This document shows positions 22,836 through 36,305 of a stretch of 64,000 nt of DNA, piece by piece (the stretch's first letter is position 1; the number at the start of each line of letters is the position of its first letter). Source of the stretch: Plenodomus lindquistii (Eukaryota; Ascomycota; Dothideomycetes; Pleosporales; Leptosphaeriaceae); contig JANUWI010000003.1 of assembly GCA_025504975.1 (NCBI GenBank), positions 2,542,001 through 2,606,000 of the forward strand, read 5' to 3'. The translations under genes were made by a program, and so were the position numbers. The notes under the pieces were generated by a model, which did not search any database, had not been told where the DNA came from, and saw nothing but the letters and a program-made list of their open reading frames with translations.

Positions 22836-25800
22836 TTTTTTTTATAGTTTTTTAGCTATAGAGTCTAATTTATATTACCTATTTTCTATTATACTATTAT
22901 CTATCGCACTATTACCTAAAGTATTAATAGAAGTTTAGAAAAGTTATTTAAAAAAAAACTAAATTTCTAGGCTAAAATTATTCTCTAGTAGAATAGTCTC
23001 TAGAGATAGTAGTAGTAGTAGGTTTAAGTCTATAGTATTAGAGTTATTTAGCGCTTCTAGATAAGTCTATAATATATATTAGTAAGCTATTACTAAAACT
23101 ATTATAGATATACTTTTACTTTCTAGTTAATTTTTTAAGCGCTAAGCTTTATAACTATAGTAATATACTAGATTTAAAGTAGTTACTAGAGCGCGCAGCT
23201 ACTAGATATAGCGTATAGTAGTTAAAAAAGTAGATAGAGCTAATAAAAAAGTATAAAAATAGCGTTATAGTAATAAATAAATAAAAAAAGTTAAAATAAA
23301 AAAAAAATAAAAAAAAAAGTAGAAGTTATATTACTATACGCCTAAAGTTTAGTAAAAGTATAAATAAAAGTAGTACTAGGTACTAGTAGTAAATATAAAT
23401 TTAAACACTAGTAGTTAAAGTAAAAGTACTCTATAAATATATACCTACGTAAATAAAAAAGTAATAGTTAGTATAATAGTTTATAAACTATTTTTTAACT
23501 AGCTTATTAAATTAGTTAAAGAATAGTTTATAGTAAAAATATAGCCTTTTTATTAAAAAAATTAAATATTATAAACTTAGTTATTAATTAAATAATAGAG
23601 TATAAAGTAATAGTCTATATAATAATCTAATAGCTATTTTAAAATTAAAATATAAATTTAATCTAGAAATAGGTTTTTATTTATATATAACGCGTACTTT
23701 TACTTTAGCTATAAACTTATTTACTACTATACTACATTTGCCTATAATATTATATTAATCTATTAGTACTATAAAATCTTTTAACTATTAAACTTTTAAT
23801 TTTCTATAATTTATAATTTTCTCTATACTTTTACTTTTACGCTATATATTATAATTATAGCGCCTATAACGCCTAAATATAAAAAGTATAAATTTAACTA
23901 TAAATATTTAAATAATACTAATATAGTTAAAAATATAGCATACTATAATTCTCTCTAGAGCTATTTACTTATAGTATATAAAAGTAAAGCTATTTTCTAA
24001 ACTATCTACTTACGCTTCTAGAAAGATAAATTTAACCTAGTAGCGTAGTAACTCTTTAGTAAGTATACTAAAGTAGACTATTAAAGTATATAGAAAACTC
24101 TCTATACCTAGGCTAAAAACGCATTTATCTATAATTAGTAAGTTTTTTTTATAATAATATAAATAATAGCTCTAATTTATAAATAGGTAGAAATTAAATA
24201 GTTACTAGGCCTAGAAAATTAGCTATAACTACTTTTCTAAGCCTATTTAATACTATAACTTATTTATAACTATCTAGGCTACTATTTACTTTTTAAATAA
24301 TAAATTTATACTACTTACTAACGCTTTTATAACTATTACATTAACTATTATATAACTATTACCTAAAATTAAAGTTTATAAAAAATTTAAGTAGCTTTAG
24401 ATTATAGAACCTAGCGCTAAAAATAATAAAATTAACTTTTTTTTACTAGATTTTACTACTTTTAATTATAAAAATATAGTATAAACTATATTAGCTTTAT
24501 CTATATTATATATCTAGTTTAAAATACAAATTTTCTAGAAGCGTGTAATTATTTTAGTTAGTAAAAAAATAAAGTTTCTATAAAAGTATTTATATAATAC
24601 TTTTATATAACATCTAAACTAGAGATAGTTTAAAGTATTATATTATCTATTATACTAGCTATTATAAGTACTTATTTATATATAGTTTATAATTAACTAG
24701 CTTATTCTAGAAGTATAAAATATTATTAAAAAGTAGATAGTAGATCTATAAGCCTATAATAAAATAAAGCTATATTTCTATTTATAATATTTTTATTTTA
24801 TTTTTATCTAATTTATATTTAGTTAATTTTTTTTTATTTAGTATATAAATATTTACTAGTTTTAGATAAAAAGCTATAGCGCTCTATTTCTCTAGAGGCC
24901 TACTTTAAATTATTTATAATACTTTTTTAGTATTTTTTTAATAAGCTAGAGCGTATTATTATAGTAGTATTTTTTAAATACTAGATAGAAAGTAAGTATA
25001 TAGTATCTAAAATTCTATTTACTATTAATAAATACTTAGTACCTCTTTTTTATTTATATAGTAACTATACTATTTTAGATCTCTAGTAAACTCTAATTAG
25101 TACTATTATATAACTATTATTTACTATCTACTAGCTAAGCTAAAATATTTCTACTAGAGAGGTTTAATACTATATCTAGCTTAGAATTTATTTATACTAT
25201 TATTAGCTATACCCGTAACTCTCTAAGCAAAGAAAAAATAGGTATATTTATAGATAGAGTATAGTAAAACTATAAAAAGCTAAAAGTTTAAAAAGTATAC
25301 TTTAGAGTAATATAGTTTATAGTTATATATATAGGTATCTACTATTTATATATAATAAAGCCTATAGTATTAAACGTCTAAAGTTATATAGACTATTATA
25401 ATAACTATTATAGTATATCTAAACTATTTTATATATATAATATTTAGAAAGAATTCTAAATACTTATATAATAAATACTTTAGTATCTATATACTAAGTA
25501 AAATTTAAAAAACTTTATATCTATATAAAAAAACGCTTTATACACTATAATATATATATTAATATAATTCTATATCTAAACTTTAGTTATATATATTATA
25601 GATACTACTTTCTAGTATACTATTATTTTTTTTTACGTTACTTCTACCTACTACGTATACACTAAAAATATAGAAATTAATAAATAAATATATATAGAAG
25701 AATAATTAGTATAGAAATAAACTTCTAGTATTAGAGGGGTATAAGCTAGCTATTATAAAAGTATAATCTATAAATAATACCTATATTAGTAGAGTAAAAA

Positions 25801-26734
25801 CTACTTTTCTATTATATAAAAAAGTAGAGCTAGAAAATTTAAATAAAGCTAACTAGAGTTTTATATATAAAGAAATTATATGTATAAACTAGTAGTACTC
25901 TATACTATCTATATAATCTATTACTATATATATATATTATATTTAAAACTTATACTTTATAAGCTATATTTAGAAATTTACTAGATTTAGAAAGTATAAA
26001 CTATTATACCTATAGGCCTATAGCCTTTACTAAATACTATACTATTAAAAAAAAGTATTATAAAAAGGTAATATAACGCGTTTAATTTAGAGTTAAAACT
26101 AGGTGCTTTATAAAACTAGAATATAAATATATTAAAATTTAAAAATATAGAATTTAAAATACTATAATAAAAAAACTATTATATTAACTATTACTATTTT
26201 TTATATAGTTAGACGTTTTTAACTCTACTTACTTTCTAAAAGTAGCGTAAGCTATAGAATAGAAGCATATTTTTAACTAGTAATAGGTTATCTAGATTAT
26301 TACTTACTATATTAGTTAGATTTAGTATTTTAATATTATTCTAGTTATTAAAGTTATTATATAATTTACGTAGAATTAGAGCTTATAGTATAATAATATC
26401 TAGTAGTAATTCTAATTATATAATTTATAATCTACTACGCTTTTAAAAAAGTATTTAAATACGTAATATAAAAGTAGTAGATAAACTAGCTAATAGTTTA
26501 CTAGTAGACGCTTTAGTTAACTTTTTAGTAGTTTTAGGCGTTATAGATAACAGCTTTTTTTTTTTAATTATAAAATCTAGTAGTTTTACTTTAATATTCT
26601 TTTTTATTACTTTTTTTACTAGGTTTTTACTAGAACTTTTTACTTATTTTATTACTAGAGTTAGCGTTAATAGTAGCTTATTATTATTCTTTTTCTAATA
26701 TTTATTAAAGTATATAATAAACTTCTAGGTAGTC

Positions 26735-26739
26735 TCTAT
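26735..26739. repeat. Target-site duplication of the copia element, left (TCTAT)
   Basis: The five bases before the left LTR equal the five after the right LTR (33406-33410). Five bases is the usual length for Ty1/copia insertion. Confidence 0.85.
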
Positions 26740-26921
26740 TATTATAGAAATAGGTATTTAGAAATAATTAGAAGATAGATTATTATATTACTAGCTAGAA
26801 AGAGATTATACTATATATACCCTTGCTACGTAGAATTACATAGGTTAAAGCAGAGAAGTTTTATAGAAAATTCTAAAATTAGGTAAATATAGCGTTAGCT
26901 AAGTACTATATACGTGTAATA
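26740..26921 (-). repeat. Copia LTR, left copy (3' LTR on the minus strand)
   Basis: It is 182 bp long, matches 33224-33405 in direct orientation and ends GTGTAATA where the other copy ends ATATAACA. Confidence 0.92.
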
Positions 26922-29092
26922 TACTCTCTAGTTATAGTAAATTAAGCTATTTAATATTAGTAGTATTAAGCTTTATAGAGCGTTTAAAGCAGCTATACTA
27001 TAAAATCTAGCGTAATTAAAAATTCTATTACGTTACTTAGCGCACGTTAGAAGTAGTTAACTTAATACTAAGCCTAGTAAAATTAATTATTAGCTAAGCT
27101 TCTATTTTAATCTGTATTTATTAATACTATAGCTTTTATTAGTATCTATATCTCTATATTCTTCTACGCAAGGCTTTTTTACGCTTATAGATTTTCTACT
27201 AACGCTATTTTAATATAGTTTAAAGCCTAGAAAGCTACCTACGCCTATGTTACTACTACGCGCATTTAGCGCGCTGCGCTTTTACTTTTACTTTTACTTT
27301 TACCTACTCTGCGTTTACATAGTTACCTGTATAAAAAGCGCACCCTTTTACTTTCTCTACTTAAATTTTTAGGTAGAGAGACCTCTAAAACTTTCTTCTT
27401 TTCTAGAGAGTTTTATATTTCTTTTAACCTCTCTACTCTCTCTACTCTACGCCGCCCCCCCCCCTACACCTCTAAAAAAGAGAAGAAAAAAAAGAAAAAA
27501 AAAATAGAACATGCTACTACTACTACTACTACTACGCTAGCTAGTATATAGTTCTATTATAGTAATTCTATAGAGAAGTGTGCTATTTTCTATTTAGGCT
27601 GTATACGCAGCGCTTTTATATAAAGTAATAGACACTGCTAGAACTATAATAGAATTTATAGTAAAAGCTACTAGCTCTACGCCTCTAGGTATTTATACTA
27701 ACCTATATAAATAGATAATTTTATTAGTTAAATAAACTTTACTAATTCTAGTATAGCTTTATTTTTACTCTCTACTACTTCTAGGCGTTTATTACCTTTA
27801 AAGCTATAAAAGTAAGTAAAAATAAACTTAGGTACTCTTGCTATAAACTCTATCTACTTTTAAAAGTGCTAAAAAAAGAAGAGAATAAACTTTCTACCTT
27901 TAGCGCGGCCTCTACTACTAGTAAGCAAGCTAGTCTTCCTTTATAATATAAAAATATTAAAAGGTTAATTAGTAAGCTTATTAATAAAGTAATAAAGTAG
28001 ATCTAGTTTTTTTTTTAGACGCTGCTGCTAGGCATAGCCTATAAATTTTTTAAAAATAGGCTTTAGCCTATATATTATATTATATAAATATAAATAGAGA
28101 TTATTAAATAATTATTTATTTTACTCTAGTAATATTATAATTTTAGCTTTTATATTTTATAGCCTTAAATAATCTTTAAAAGTATTAAAAGATTATTTAG
28201 GGAGATTTTTAGTAAGCCTATCTACTAGCATCTTGTTTATAGAGAGGTAGCTAATTATAAAGAATCTTTTTTTATATTTTTACCTAAGCTATATATTCTA
28301 TATATTAATATATTATAGCTTTATAGTAATACGTTCTCTTTTACTTATAATAAACTAGATTATTTATTAATTATTATAGAAAATTTTATATAGCTTAGGT
28401 ACAGGTACGTAGAGCTTCTAGAGAAATCTTTAGAGCTTTATTAACTCTTTAGTAACGTGTTTAAAAGATAGTAGCTTAGCTTTAGTTATTAACGTTATAA
28501 TAGTTATTTAATAAACTACTTTCTATATAATTACTTCTCTATAGAGTATAATAATATAGCTCTAGAATAAGCGTTATATTTTAATATTATCTATAAAAGA
28601 AGTATTACTATATATTATAAACTTTAAGTTACTCTAGCTATACTATATTACATAATACTTTATTTAGTAAAAATATAAAATTATCTAGTAAGCAGCTTTA
28701 AAGTACTATAGAGTAGAGTTAGTAAAATATTATAAAAGTTTAAAAATAGTAAATGTAACATTTAGGCGTACTATTATAGTAGTATATAGAATAGATCTAA
28801 TTATTTTCTAATACTTTTTAATCTGCTATTTAGTAGCTTCTCTAGTACTTTTTTCTAGCTTAGAGCTTAAAAGTAGTATATTAGAAAAGTAGGTAGAGTC
28901 TACTACACTAAACTTCTTTAAAATTTTATTAATATATTTATTATAGATAAGTAAAATTATTTTTTTTACTTAATCTCTAATTATTTATATCTCTAGAAAC
29001 TATTTAATTAATCCTTTATTCTCTATTTAATATTTATTTTTAAAAGTTATTACTACCTAGTAAGCTTATATAACATTACTTTAGTAATATAT

Positions 29093-29503
29093 AATTAGAA
29101 TATTATTAATATAAAAAAGTAAGTAGATTTTCTAATTAGGCGTGTAGAAAAGATATAGTTTTTTTTTTAAAATAATTAAACTAAACTGTTTAAAGGTTAT
29201 AGAGAGCTTCTAGTACTATAAAAGTAGTAAATTATAGAGGCTATATAAAGCTTAGAGTAGTAGTACGCACTTGCTTATAAATTTATAGCTATCTAGTAGC
29301 TTATAAATAACGTTATTTTAGTAATCTATAGAGGCATTTAGAAATGCTTTAATAACATTATACTAGTCTATTTTAAAGTTTTAGTAAGCTATAATAGCTA
29401 TAGCTAGCTAGAAGGTATAAAACGTAAGCGTTACAGCGTATATTAAATAGAGCGTGTTAATAAACTAGAAATTATTTTATACTACTATCTAGGCTTTATA
29501 CTT
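29093..29503 (-). pseudogene. Ghost of copia reverse transcriptase
   Basis: Read on the minus strand, KYKA then IVV near 29500-29480 corresponds to the KYKARLV motif early in copia reverse transcriptase. YLLFYINNILI at 29125-29093 corresponds to the YVDD active site, both aspartates changed to Asn and Val to Ile by G-to-A transitions. Stops fill the space between. The catalytic aspartates are lost, so it is inactive. Confidence 0.85.
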
Positions 29504-32500
29504 TAGAAAATATCTATTTTTATTAAACTTATAAATAAATACCTATTTAAAAAAAAGTAGCTACTTTTAAGCTGTAGAGCGCTTTATAATCTTCTAGATA
29601 CCTTTAAAATAGAGCATATTAATTTTTTAGTTATAAGTTTAGTAAAATAATAGTCTAAAAAAGTATATATAGAGATTTTTCTATTTAGTAGAAAGCTTTA
29701 GAAGCTTATTTTAGTAGATTCTTCTAATTTTTAAATTTTAGAATCTAGTAGTTCTATAAATAGCCGCTCTAATTACTACGTAAATAGTAGCGTGTTTTTA
29801 GTAAATATAAATAGAAACTCTACTTAAAAAGTTCTAGAGAAAATTCTCTATATTAATCCTGTTTAAAAGATTATATATAAAGTATACTCTAGAAGCAGTA
29901 TTACTCTCTAATACTAGAGTATTAGAATCTTTTTTATAGACTTTTCTACTCCTACAAATAGGTAATCTATCTCTAGTTATTATAAAGTATAGAGAAAGTA
30001 GGCGTACTTATTATACAGCTATAAATACTACTTTAGATAGTACTATAGAAATAGTAGTTACTTAAAAAGTAGCTAGTTATTAAGCTTTAAGCGTTTTATA
30101 AAGCGCTTTATTAATATTATAATAAAAGTTTTCTAAAATTTTATTAATATTAGGTAGCAGGCCTGCTTCTATAGAATAAAGCTTATTCTATAGGCTGCTA
30201 CTATAATAGCTAGGCCTAATAGAGTTAGGTATAGGCTCTAGAGTGTATAAACTAAAAAAGCTATTTAAATCTATATTAATTTTTTATAACGCGCTAGCTA
30301 AGCGTGCTACTAATAGTAGAAAAAGCTTCTATAGTATTTAATAATTAGGTTAGCTATCTAGATTATTAGCTACTACTATATTTTTTTTACTCTCTAGCTA
30401 ATAAACTAGGTTTAATTTATATAGTACTACTTCTATATTATTAGATTTATTTATAGCTTTAAAAAGTTAATTAAGCTAATTAAAATCTTTAGGCTTATTT
30501 TTCTCTATTTCTAGTACTAATACTATTTATTATAGCTTTTCTATTACCTAAAAAGCTAGCTCTTTAGAGTTATAGAAAAGATCTTTATTAAAAGTAACGT
30601 TACGTATAGTAATAACAGAGTTAAGCTTAGAAATCTATATTTTATATATATTAGATAATTTGTATTCTACTAGATATCTAATATAGCCTTATAGAGTTAC
30701 TTTAAAACTCTATTTATAACGCCTAGCTACTCTATTTCTATTAAAAGAATAGGCTCTATAGCTATAGGCGTAAATACTACTCTAATCTAGCTATAAATTA
30801 GCTATCTAAAGCTTAATCTACGCTAGTTAATACTATTTAAACTACTTTTAAAACTATTAAAAAAGTATTTTATTTAGAGACTATATATTCTAAATTTAAA
30901 ATAGGTTTATATTATATAGCTACGTTACTACTTTAATAATATAAAGCTATAACTTTTTAGGCAGGTTAGTAGTAATTTTTATTTTAATTTACTTTATAAT
31001 AATTTTTTTACCTACTTTTTCTAGCCTACTATTTAGCTTATAAGTGTATAAAAGTAAGCTTTTACTTTTAATATCTATATTTTCTATCTATATTTTAAAA
31101 TCTAATAATCTACGCTAGAGGAGCGTTACTGCGTTATTATTTTATATAATAATATAGATTTTAAGCTTATACTAGGTGTAGATTATACTCTAGAACGTTT
31201 TAAAAATACTAAAAATCTCTTTTACTCTTTTTTTTATAAGGCTATAGGTGTGCAGCTTACTACTATAATTATCTTTAATAATAAGTATCTACTATTCTCT
31301 AGAGCTTCTCTATAGTATATTAAAAAGATTCTATAATACTCTCTAATATAGCTAAGTAGGCTGTTTTTAGAGCCTTTATAAAATAACTTAGCTAGCGTAA
31401 ATTACAGCGTAGTATTTATACTTTTTCTATAAAATACTATTTATTTATATACCTCTAGCGTGCTTTATAAGTGCTTAAAGCGCCTTTAGGCTAAAATAAC
31501 TAGATTTAGTATACTAAAGCTTTTCTAAATTAAAGCGTAAGTAAGTAGTAAAAGATCTTTTTATTAGAGCTAAAATTATACTTATAGCTAAAAAGTAGAT
31601 AGTAATAGATTTATATTCTATAAAAGTTAAATTCTATTTATATATTAACTAGGCTAATATAACGCTTTTTTTATAACTTCTATATTATAGTATTACGTCT
31701 AGTCTAAAATACTACGCTTTTTTATTTTAGAGTAGAGCTTCTAATATAATATTAATATAGAACTTTTCTACTACTACTACGTTAAATAGTACTAAGTCCT
31801 CTATACGCTCTCTACGTGCTTCTATAAAAATATTTTTTATTATTTAAGTATCTATTCTAGAGATCTAGAAAGACTAAATACTTACTTCTACTATAAAGAT
31901 CTCTCTACTTTTTTTAAAAGTGCCTAGTTTAAAATAATTAACTAAATTAACTAAGTAGAAAGCGCCTCTATTATCTAAAATTATACTTTTAGATAGTAGG
32001 TAAATATTAAAATCTATAGTGCTATATACCCTATATATTATTATAAATCTACTTAGTTATAGATTAATAAAAGCGGCCTAAATTGCTTTAAAGAAGCTTC
32101 TAAATTCTCTACTTTTAGCTTTTCTATTCTATTTATTAGTAGAGCTTTTAGCCTTTACTACTTTTTTAAAAGATTTAAATTATAGCTTATTAAAACAGGC
32201 TAATAGCTTTTTTTTTTTTTATTTTCTATTTTATATAGTTTATTAGTAAGCGTAGCTTTTATTTAGTAGTAATCTTTTAAACTCTATTTATAATCTCTAT
32301 TATAGGAACACGTAGCTAATTCTAAAATTTTTATTAAACTATTATCTATATCTATAGTAAGAAAAATCCCTTTTTCTCTATTTCTAGTGCGTAGTGTATA
32401 TTAATAGAGCAATTTAGAGTAGATATAGCTAATCTACTTAAGCGTTAAAGTGCTAGTAGTATACTCTAGTACTTTATTTTTAATAATTTTTTAGTGTATA

Positions 32501-33223
32501 AATTTTACCTAGTTAGGTAAAAACTTTAGTATAAAAGTATCTAAATAGTTATAGATAGTAATCTACTTTTTTACTTTATTAAGTTTATACGCTCTAGCCT
32601 TTTTATAGAGAAGTGTCTACTTCTACTACTAGCAGCTTGCGTTATTAGTAGTATAGGCTTTCTATAGATAAACTTAATACTTAGCCTATATCTAGTTTTT
32701 TATACTATTTTTACCTAGAGCTAATTTTTTTTTAAGTGCCTTTATAAAAGCCTATAGAGTAATAGTTTTAGTTATAATAATATTAAAAAGATACAGTTAG
32801 AAAAAATTAGACTAAACTATAGTATTAATCTACTTCTATATAGCTTTAAGCTTTTTACTTTTAATAAACTACTAGTTTTTATAGATTTTATACTAGGCTA
32901 CTTTAATTTTAAATAGCTTAATATTATTTTTAGTTAGAAAGTCTAGCTTATTAGGTTAGTTATTATAAAAAATAGTAATAAACTTTTTATTAGAATTATA
33001 GTATTACTAGACGCTCTAATTTATAGCAAGTAGCTAGTACTGCAGAAACTAGTTAGGCTAGTTAGCTAGACTATTAAAAAGATATATAGTAGCTATTATA
33101 GTAGTAATTATTAAAATTAGAGTATTAGTAATAATTAGAGCGTTTAAGCACCTATTTTAAAGCGCTTCTATTAAAAAATAGAAAAATAAATTAAAAATAA
33201 AAAAGCGCTTCTAGGTTTATAAC

Positions 33224-33405
33224 TATTATAGAAATAGGTACTTAGAAATAATTAAAAGATAGATTATTATATTACTAGCTAGAAAGAGATTATACTATAT
33301 ATACCTTTACTACGTAAAATTACATAGGTAGAAGCAGAGGAGCTTTACAGAAAATTCTAAAATTAGGTAGATATAGTGTTAGCTAAGTACTATATACATA
33401 TAACA
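33224..33405 (-). repeat. Copia LTR, right copy (5' LTR on the minus strand)
   Basis: It is 182 bp in direct orientation to 26740-26921. On the minus strand it is followed by GTTATAAACC, which could be an eroded primer-binding site of the half-tRNA type; that last point is tentative. Confidence 0.92.
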
Positions 33406-33410
33406 TCTAT
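33406..33410. repeat. Target-site duplication of the copia element, right (TCTAT)
   Basis: It repeats 26735-26739 exactly. Confidence 0.85.
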
Positions 33411-34830
33411 TTTTTTTTATAAAATCTTTTTAAATAAGTTTTATATTATTATAAAAGTATATATACTTCTAGAGAAAAGCTATAGTAAAGTATCTATTTT
33501 AATTATATATATTTATTTATATCTAGTAACACTACGTAGTTAAATTAGTTTAATTTTATTAATAATAAATTAGTCTATAAAGTTATTTAGATTTTTAAAT
33601 TTAGTACTACTAGAGATAATAATACTAATATCTCTATTTATAACGCAAGTTAAAACTATTATAATAGCTATTATAAAGAGATACTTACTACTAATATTAT
33701 AGTACTAATTAAATATATTATTAATCTAGATAATATAAATAAAGTTTATATTAAAAGCAATTTTTATTATAACTATTCTTACCTAGTTAGCTTTTATAGT
33801 ACTCTAAATTTATCTAGATAGATAACTATTAATAAATTTAGTTTATTTTAATACTACTATATTTTTATATTACGCCTAAATAGCTATATTTTTAAAAAGC
33901 GCTAGCGCGTTCTTACTACAGCCTAGTTATAGCTAGAATACTATTATAATAATTAACTAGTTTAATAAAAGTTTTAGTATAGGCTAAAAAGACTAGTTTT
34001 CTTTATTAAATTTAATAGTAAAAGAGATACTACTAGGCTGCGTACTAGTATTTATAGCGCTATAAAAAAAATAAAACTACTTAATTATAATATTAATTTA
34101 ATTATATAGAATACTTTTTTTTAAATAGAAAAGTTTTTATAGTAGTAGTAGTAAAGCTATAGTAAAAAAAAATAATAAAAAAAAAAAAAACTATAATAAT
34201 AGAATTATAAATTAGACTTTATAGCCTTTATAGCTACTAAAGAAAAATTAACTTTAGGCTTTACTATATTAAAGACTATTAGTAACTATTATAAAAACTA
34301 TTATAAAAACTATTATAAAGACTATTATAAAAACTATTATATACTAAGTATCTATAGCTCTACCTATAATCTAGCTCTATAACTAAAAGGCCTGCTTTTT
34401 TATTATACTTTAGTCTATAACTTTATTATTAGTAAAGTTATACTTTTTATTATTATCTAGTAGAGTAAAATTCTATCTACTAGTTAGATATACTAATAGC
34501 TCTAATACTAGTTTTATATTTAATGCCTAGTATTTTTTAATCTAATAGCGTAGCTCTAAATATATATTTTTATATAAAGCTATACGCTTTATAGCTAACT
34601 TTATAATACTAGTATATAGATTAAATACTATATTTTTTAACTGCCTATTATACTATAACTATATTTTAGGTAGTAATACTATATATATATTTTAAATAGG
34701 TATTTCTACTTTAAAATTTCTAAGCTTTTTTTAGTTTATAGGCTATTTAAAATTATAGATACTATCTAGAGAGTATATAAATAATATACTTAGTTTACTA
34801 ACTATAATATTTAGTTAATTTTTTTATTTC

Positions 34831-35475
34831 TATATATAATATAAGTTGTGCGTTTTTATATACGCGTAGATTTTCTAATAAAAAATTAGAATATAAATAG
34901 CTTTAATAGTAATAGTATTAGCTAGTTAGTTTTTAAAGTATAAATTTTAAATTTATATATTATAGAAGTAATTTTATAATAGTTAGTATAATAGTTTTAT
35001 ATACTTATATTATACCTAACTTACTCTCTAGTAAAAAAAAAAGCTTTTAGATAGCTACTACTACTATACTTTAATTCTCTAATTAGATATACTAGTACTA
35101 TATATATAGCACTACTTCTAAATAATATCTAGGTTATTTACTTTTAAAAGTATAAAGTAGGTATATAATATCTACTCTATTTTAATACTATAGTTTAACT
35201 ATATAAACTATAGTATAAACCTAGATTTTTTAATAGTATATAAGTATTAGTAAAGTATATTTAATAATATACTAGCTATAATACCTATATACGCCTATAT
35301 AATATAGCGTAAGTATATATTAATATAGGTATAGATTTTAATACTATAAAGCTTAATTTTTTTATACTAATTAATAAACTAATACTAGTTAAATCTATTA
35401 ATAATATACTTACTATAGTATTATTAGTAATTATTAAACCTTTACTATACTACTTCTAGATTAATAGCTACGTAT
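34831..35475 (-). pseudogene. Ghost of an integrase-core (DDE) transposase
   Basis: The minus strand reads, in one frame, RYII.AYIGI near 35310-35285, preceded by KIYTYINIY, and then YIYSTSISN.RIKV....LSKS at 35110-35042. Allowing only C-to-T and G-to-A changes at most positions, these become ID.YSRYIIWAYIGI (carrying the first catalytic Asp) and YGTST.NQRIEAWW.QLSKS. The second is a signature of fungal integrase-core proteins (rve-like DDE fold). TAG codons sit where Trp or Gln is expected. The gene continues with aromatic-rich sequence to about 34831. This is the outer element's presumed transposase and is now dead. The family call rests on remembered signatures, not a search. Confidence 0.75.
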
Positions 35476-36223
35476 TTTTTAAATAATAAATTTTATATAA
35501 AAAATATCTTTTTTTATTAAAAATATAGCTATAGTATCTACTTTCTATATCTATTAATAATTCCTTTTAGTAACTACTTTTTAATTACTTTCTATATAGT
35601 AATAATAGCTACCTACTAAACTTTTTTATTTTTTATACTTTTTTTTAGCTTTATTTTATATTTTAGTTAAACTAAAGCTTTCTAGCTAATTAGTATACTT
35701 TTTTTTTTAAATAATCTATAAATTTTACTATTTTTAAAGTCTAATAAATAAAATAAAAAAAAAATCTAGTTTTTTAATTACTATTTTAGCTTTTTAGATA
35801 TTAAATGCTTTATACTTTATACTATATACTTCTTTCTAAGTATTATAATACTATACTTTATACTATACTTTTTTTATAGCTATTTATATAGATTTTTATT
35901 CTTTACTTTATTCTATATAAGTCTAATAATTTTAAGTTTATACTAAAATAGATCTATACTTTTATATTCTCTAGCTCTATAGTTTAGTATAATTATAATA
36001 GTTTTTATAATAGTTTTTATAATAGTTAATAAAATATATTATAGTTTAGTAATATAAAATTACTATATAAAGTAAAATAAATTAATTTTTAAATAAAATT
36101 ATGTAATACTATAGCTTTTTATCTATTTATAATTAAATATTATAATAAAAGTTTATTTTATTATTAATAATAAATACTATATATATATAGCGTTATATTA
36201 TATTATTTATTACTATTATTAAA

Positions 36224-36299
36224 TTTTAGCAATTTTAATTTTCAGATTTTGATTTTCTAATTTTGGTTTTGAGCGAGATGAGGCTCCTCGTCACCCGTA
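36224..36299 (-). repeat. Right terminal inverted repeat
   Basis: It ends GTCACCCGTA and is the reverse complement of 21269-21344 apart from three transitions. Its outward-facing ATG is at 36278. Confidence 0.92.
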
Positions 36300-36305
36300 G
36301 ACTGG
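36300..36305. repeat. Target-site duplication, right copy (GACTGG)
   Basis: It is identical to 21263-21268 and directly abuts the right inverted repeat. A TA duplication with a shorter repeat starting CGGGTGAC is a weaker alternative reading. Confidence 0.8.

Larger units (their letters stand above)
26740..33405 (-). mobile_element. Nested Ty1/copia LTR retrotransposon, RIP-inactivated
   Basis: Two direct repeats of exactly 182 bp bound 6,666 bp, flanked by TCTAT duplications. The repeats differ at about 15 positions, nearly all transitions, as expected from RIP. Their outer ends are TATTATAG and TATAACA/TGTAATA, readable as ancestral TG...CA with RIP changes. On the minus strand the reverse-transcriptase landmarks KYKA.IVV (about 29503) and YLLFYINNILI (29125-29093) occur in the right order; the latter is YLLFYVDDILI with three G-to-A changes. 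Reverse transcriptase lying next to the left LTR, which is the 3' LTR on this strand, fits the copia order Gag-protease-integrase-RT-RNaseH. It is inserted in the outer transposon, so it is the younger insertion. Confidence 0.9.
21269..36299 (-). mobile_element. RIP-inactivated DNA transposon with nested copia retroelement
   Basis: The 15,031-bp block is bounded by inverted repeats of 76 bp and by a perfect 6-bp direct repeat. Composition switches within about 40 bp of each end from ordinary genomic to extremely AT-rich sequence dominated by TpA, with CpA and TpG scarce: the product of RIP on both strands. No frame reaches 60 codons. Without the nested retroelement (6,666 bp plus one 5-bp duplication) the element is about 8.36 kb. 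Minus-strand remains of an integrase-core transposase at 34.8-35.5 kb give the orientation. Size, 6-bp duplication and this transposase rule out simple Tc1/mariner or hAT elements. The rest (21.3-26.7 and 33.4-34.8 kb) is too eroded for me to read. Confidence 0.9.

Noticed and set aside
21269..36299. AT-rich centromere or isochore
   Set aside because: Precise inverted repeats and a target-site duplication at the two composition borders show an insertion, and 15 kb between divergent genes is too local.
21269..36299. Starship-type giant element
   Set aside because: Long inverted repeats, an integrase-core ghost rather than a tyrosine-recombinase captain, and no preserved cargo genes argue against it; the eroded left arm could not be fully read.
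21269..36299. Polinton/Maverick despite the 6-bp duplication
   Set aside because: Termini are not AG...CT, the element is only about 8.4 kb after removing the copia insertion, and no polymerase B, ATPase or capsid trace was recognised.
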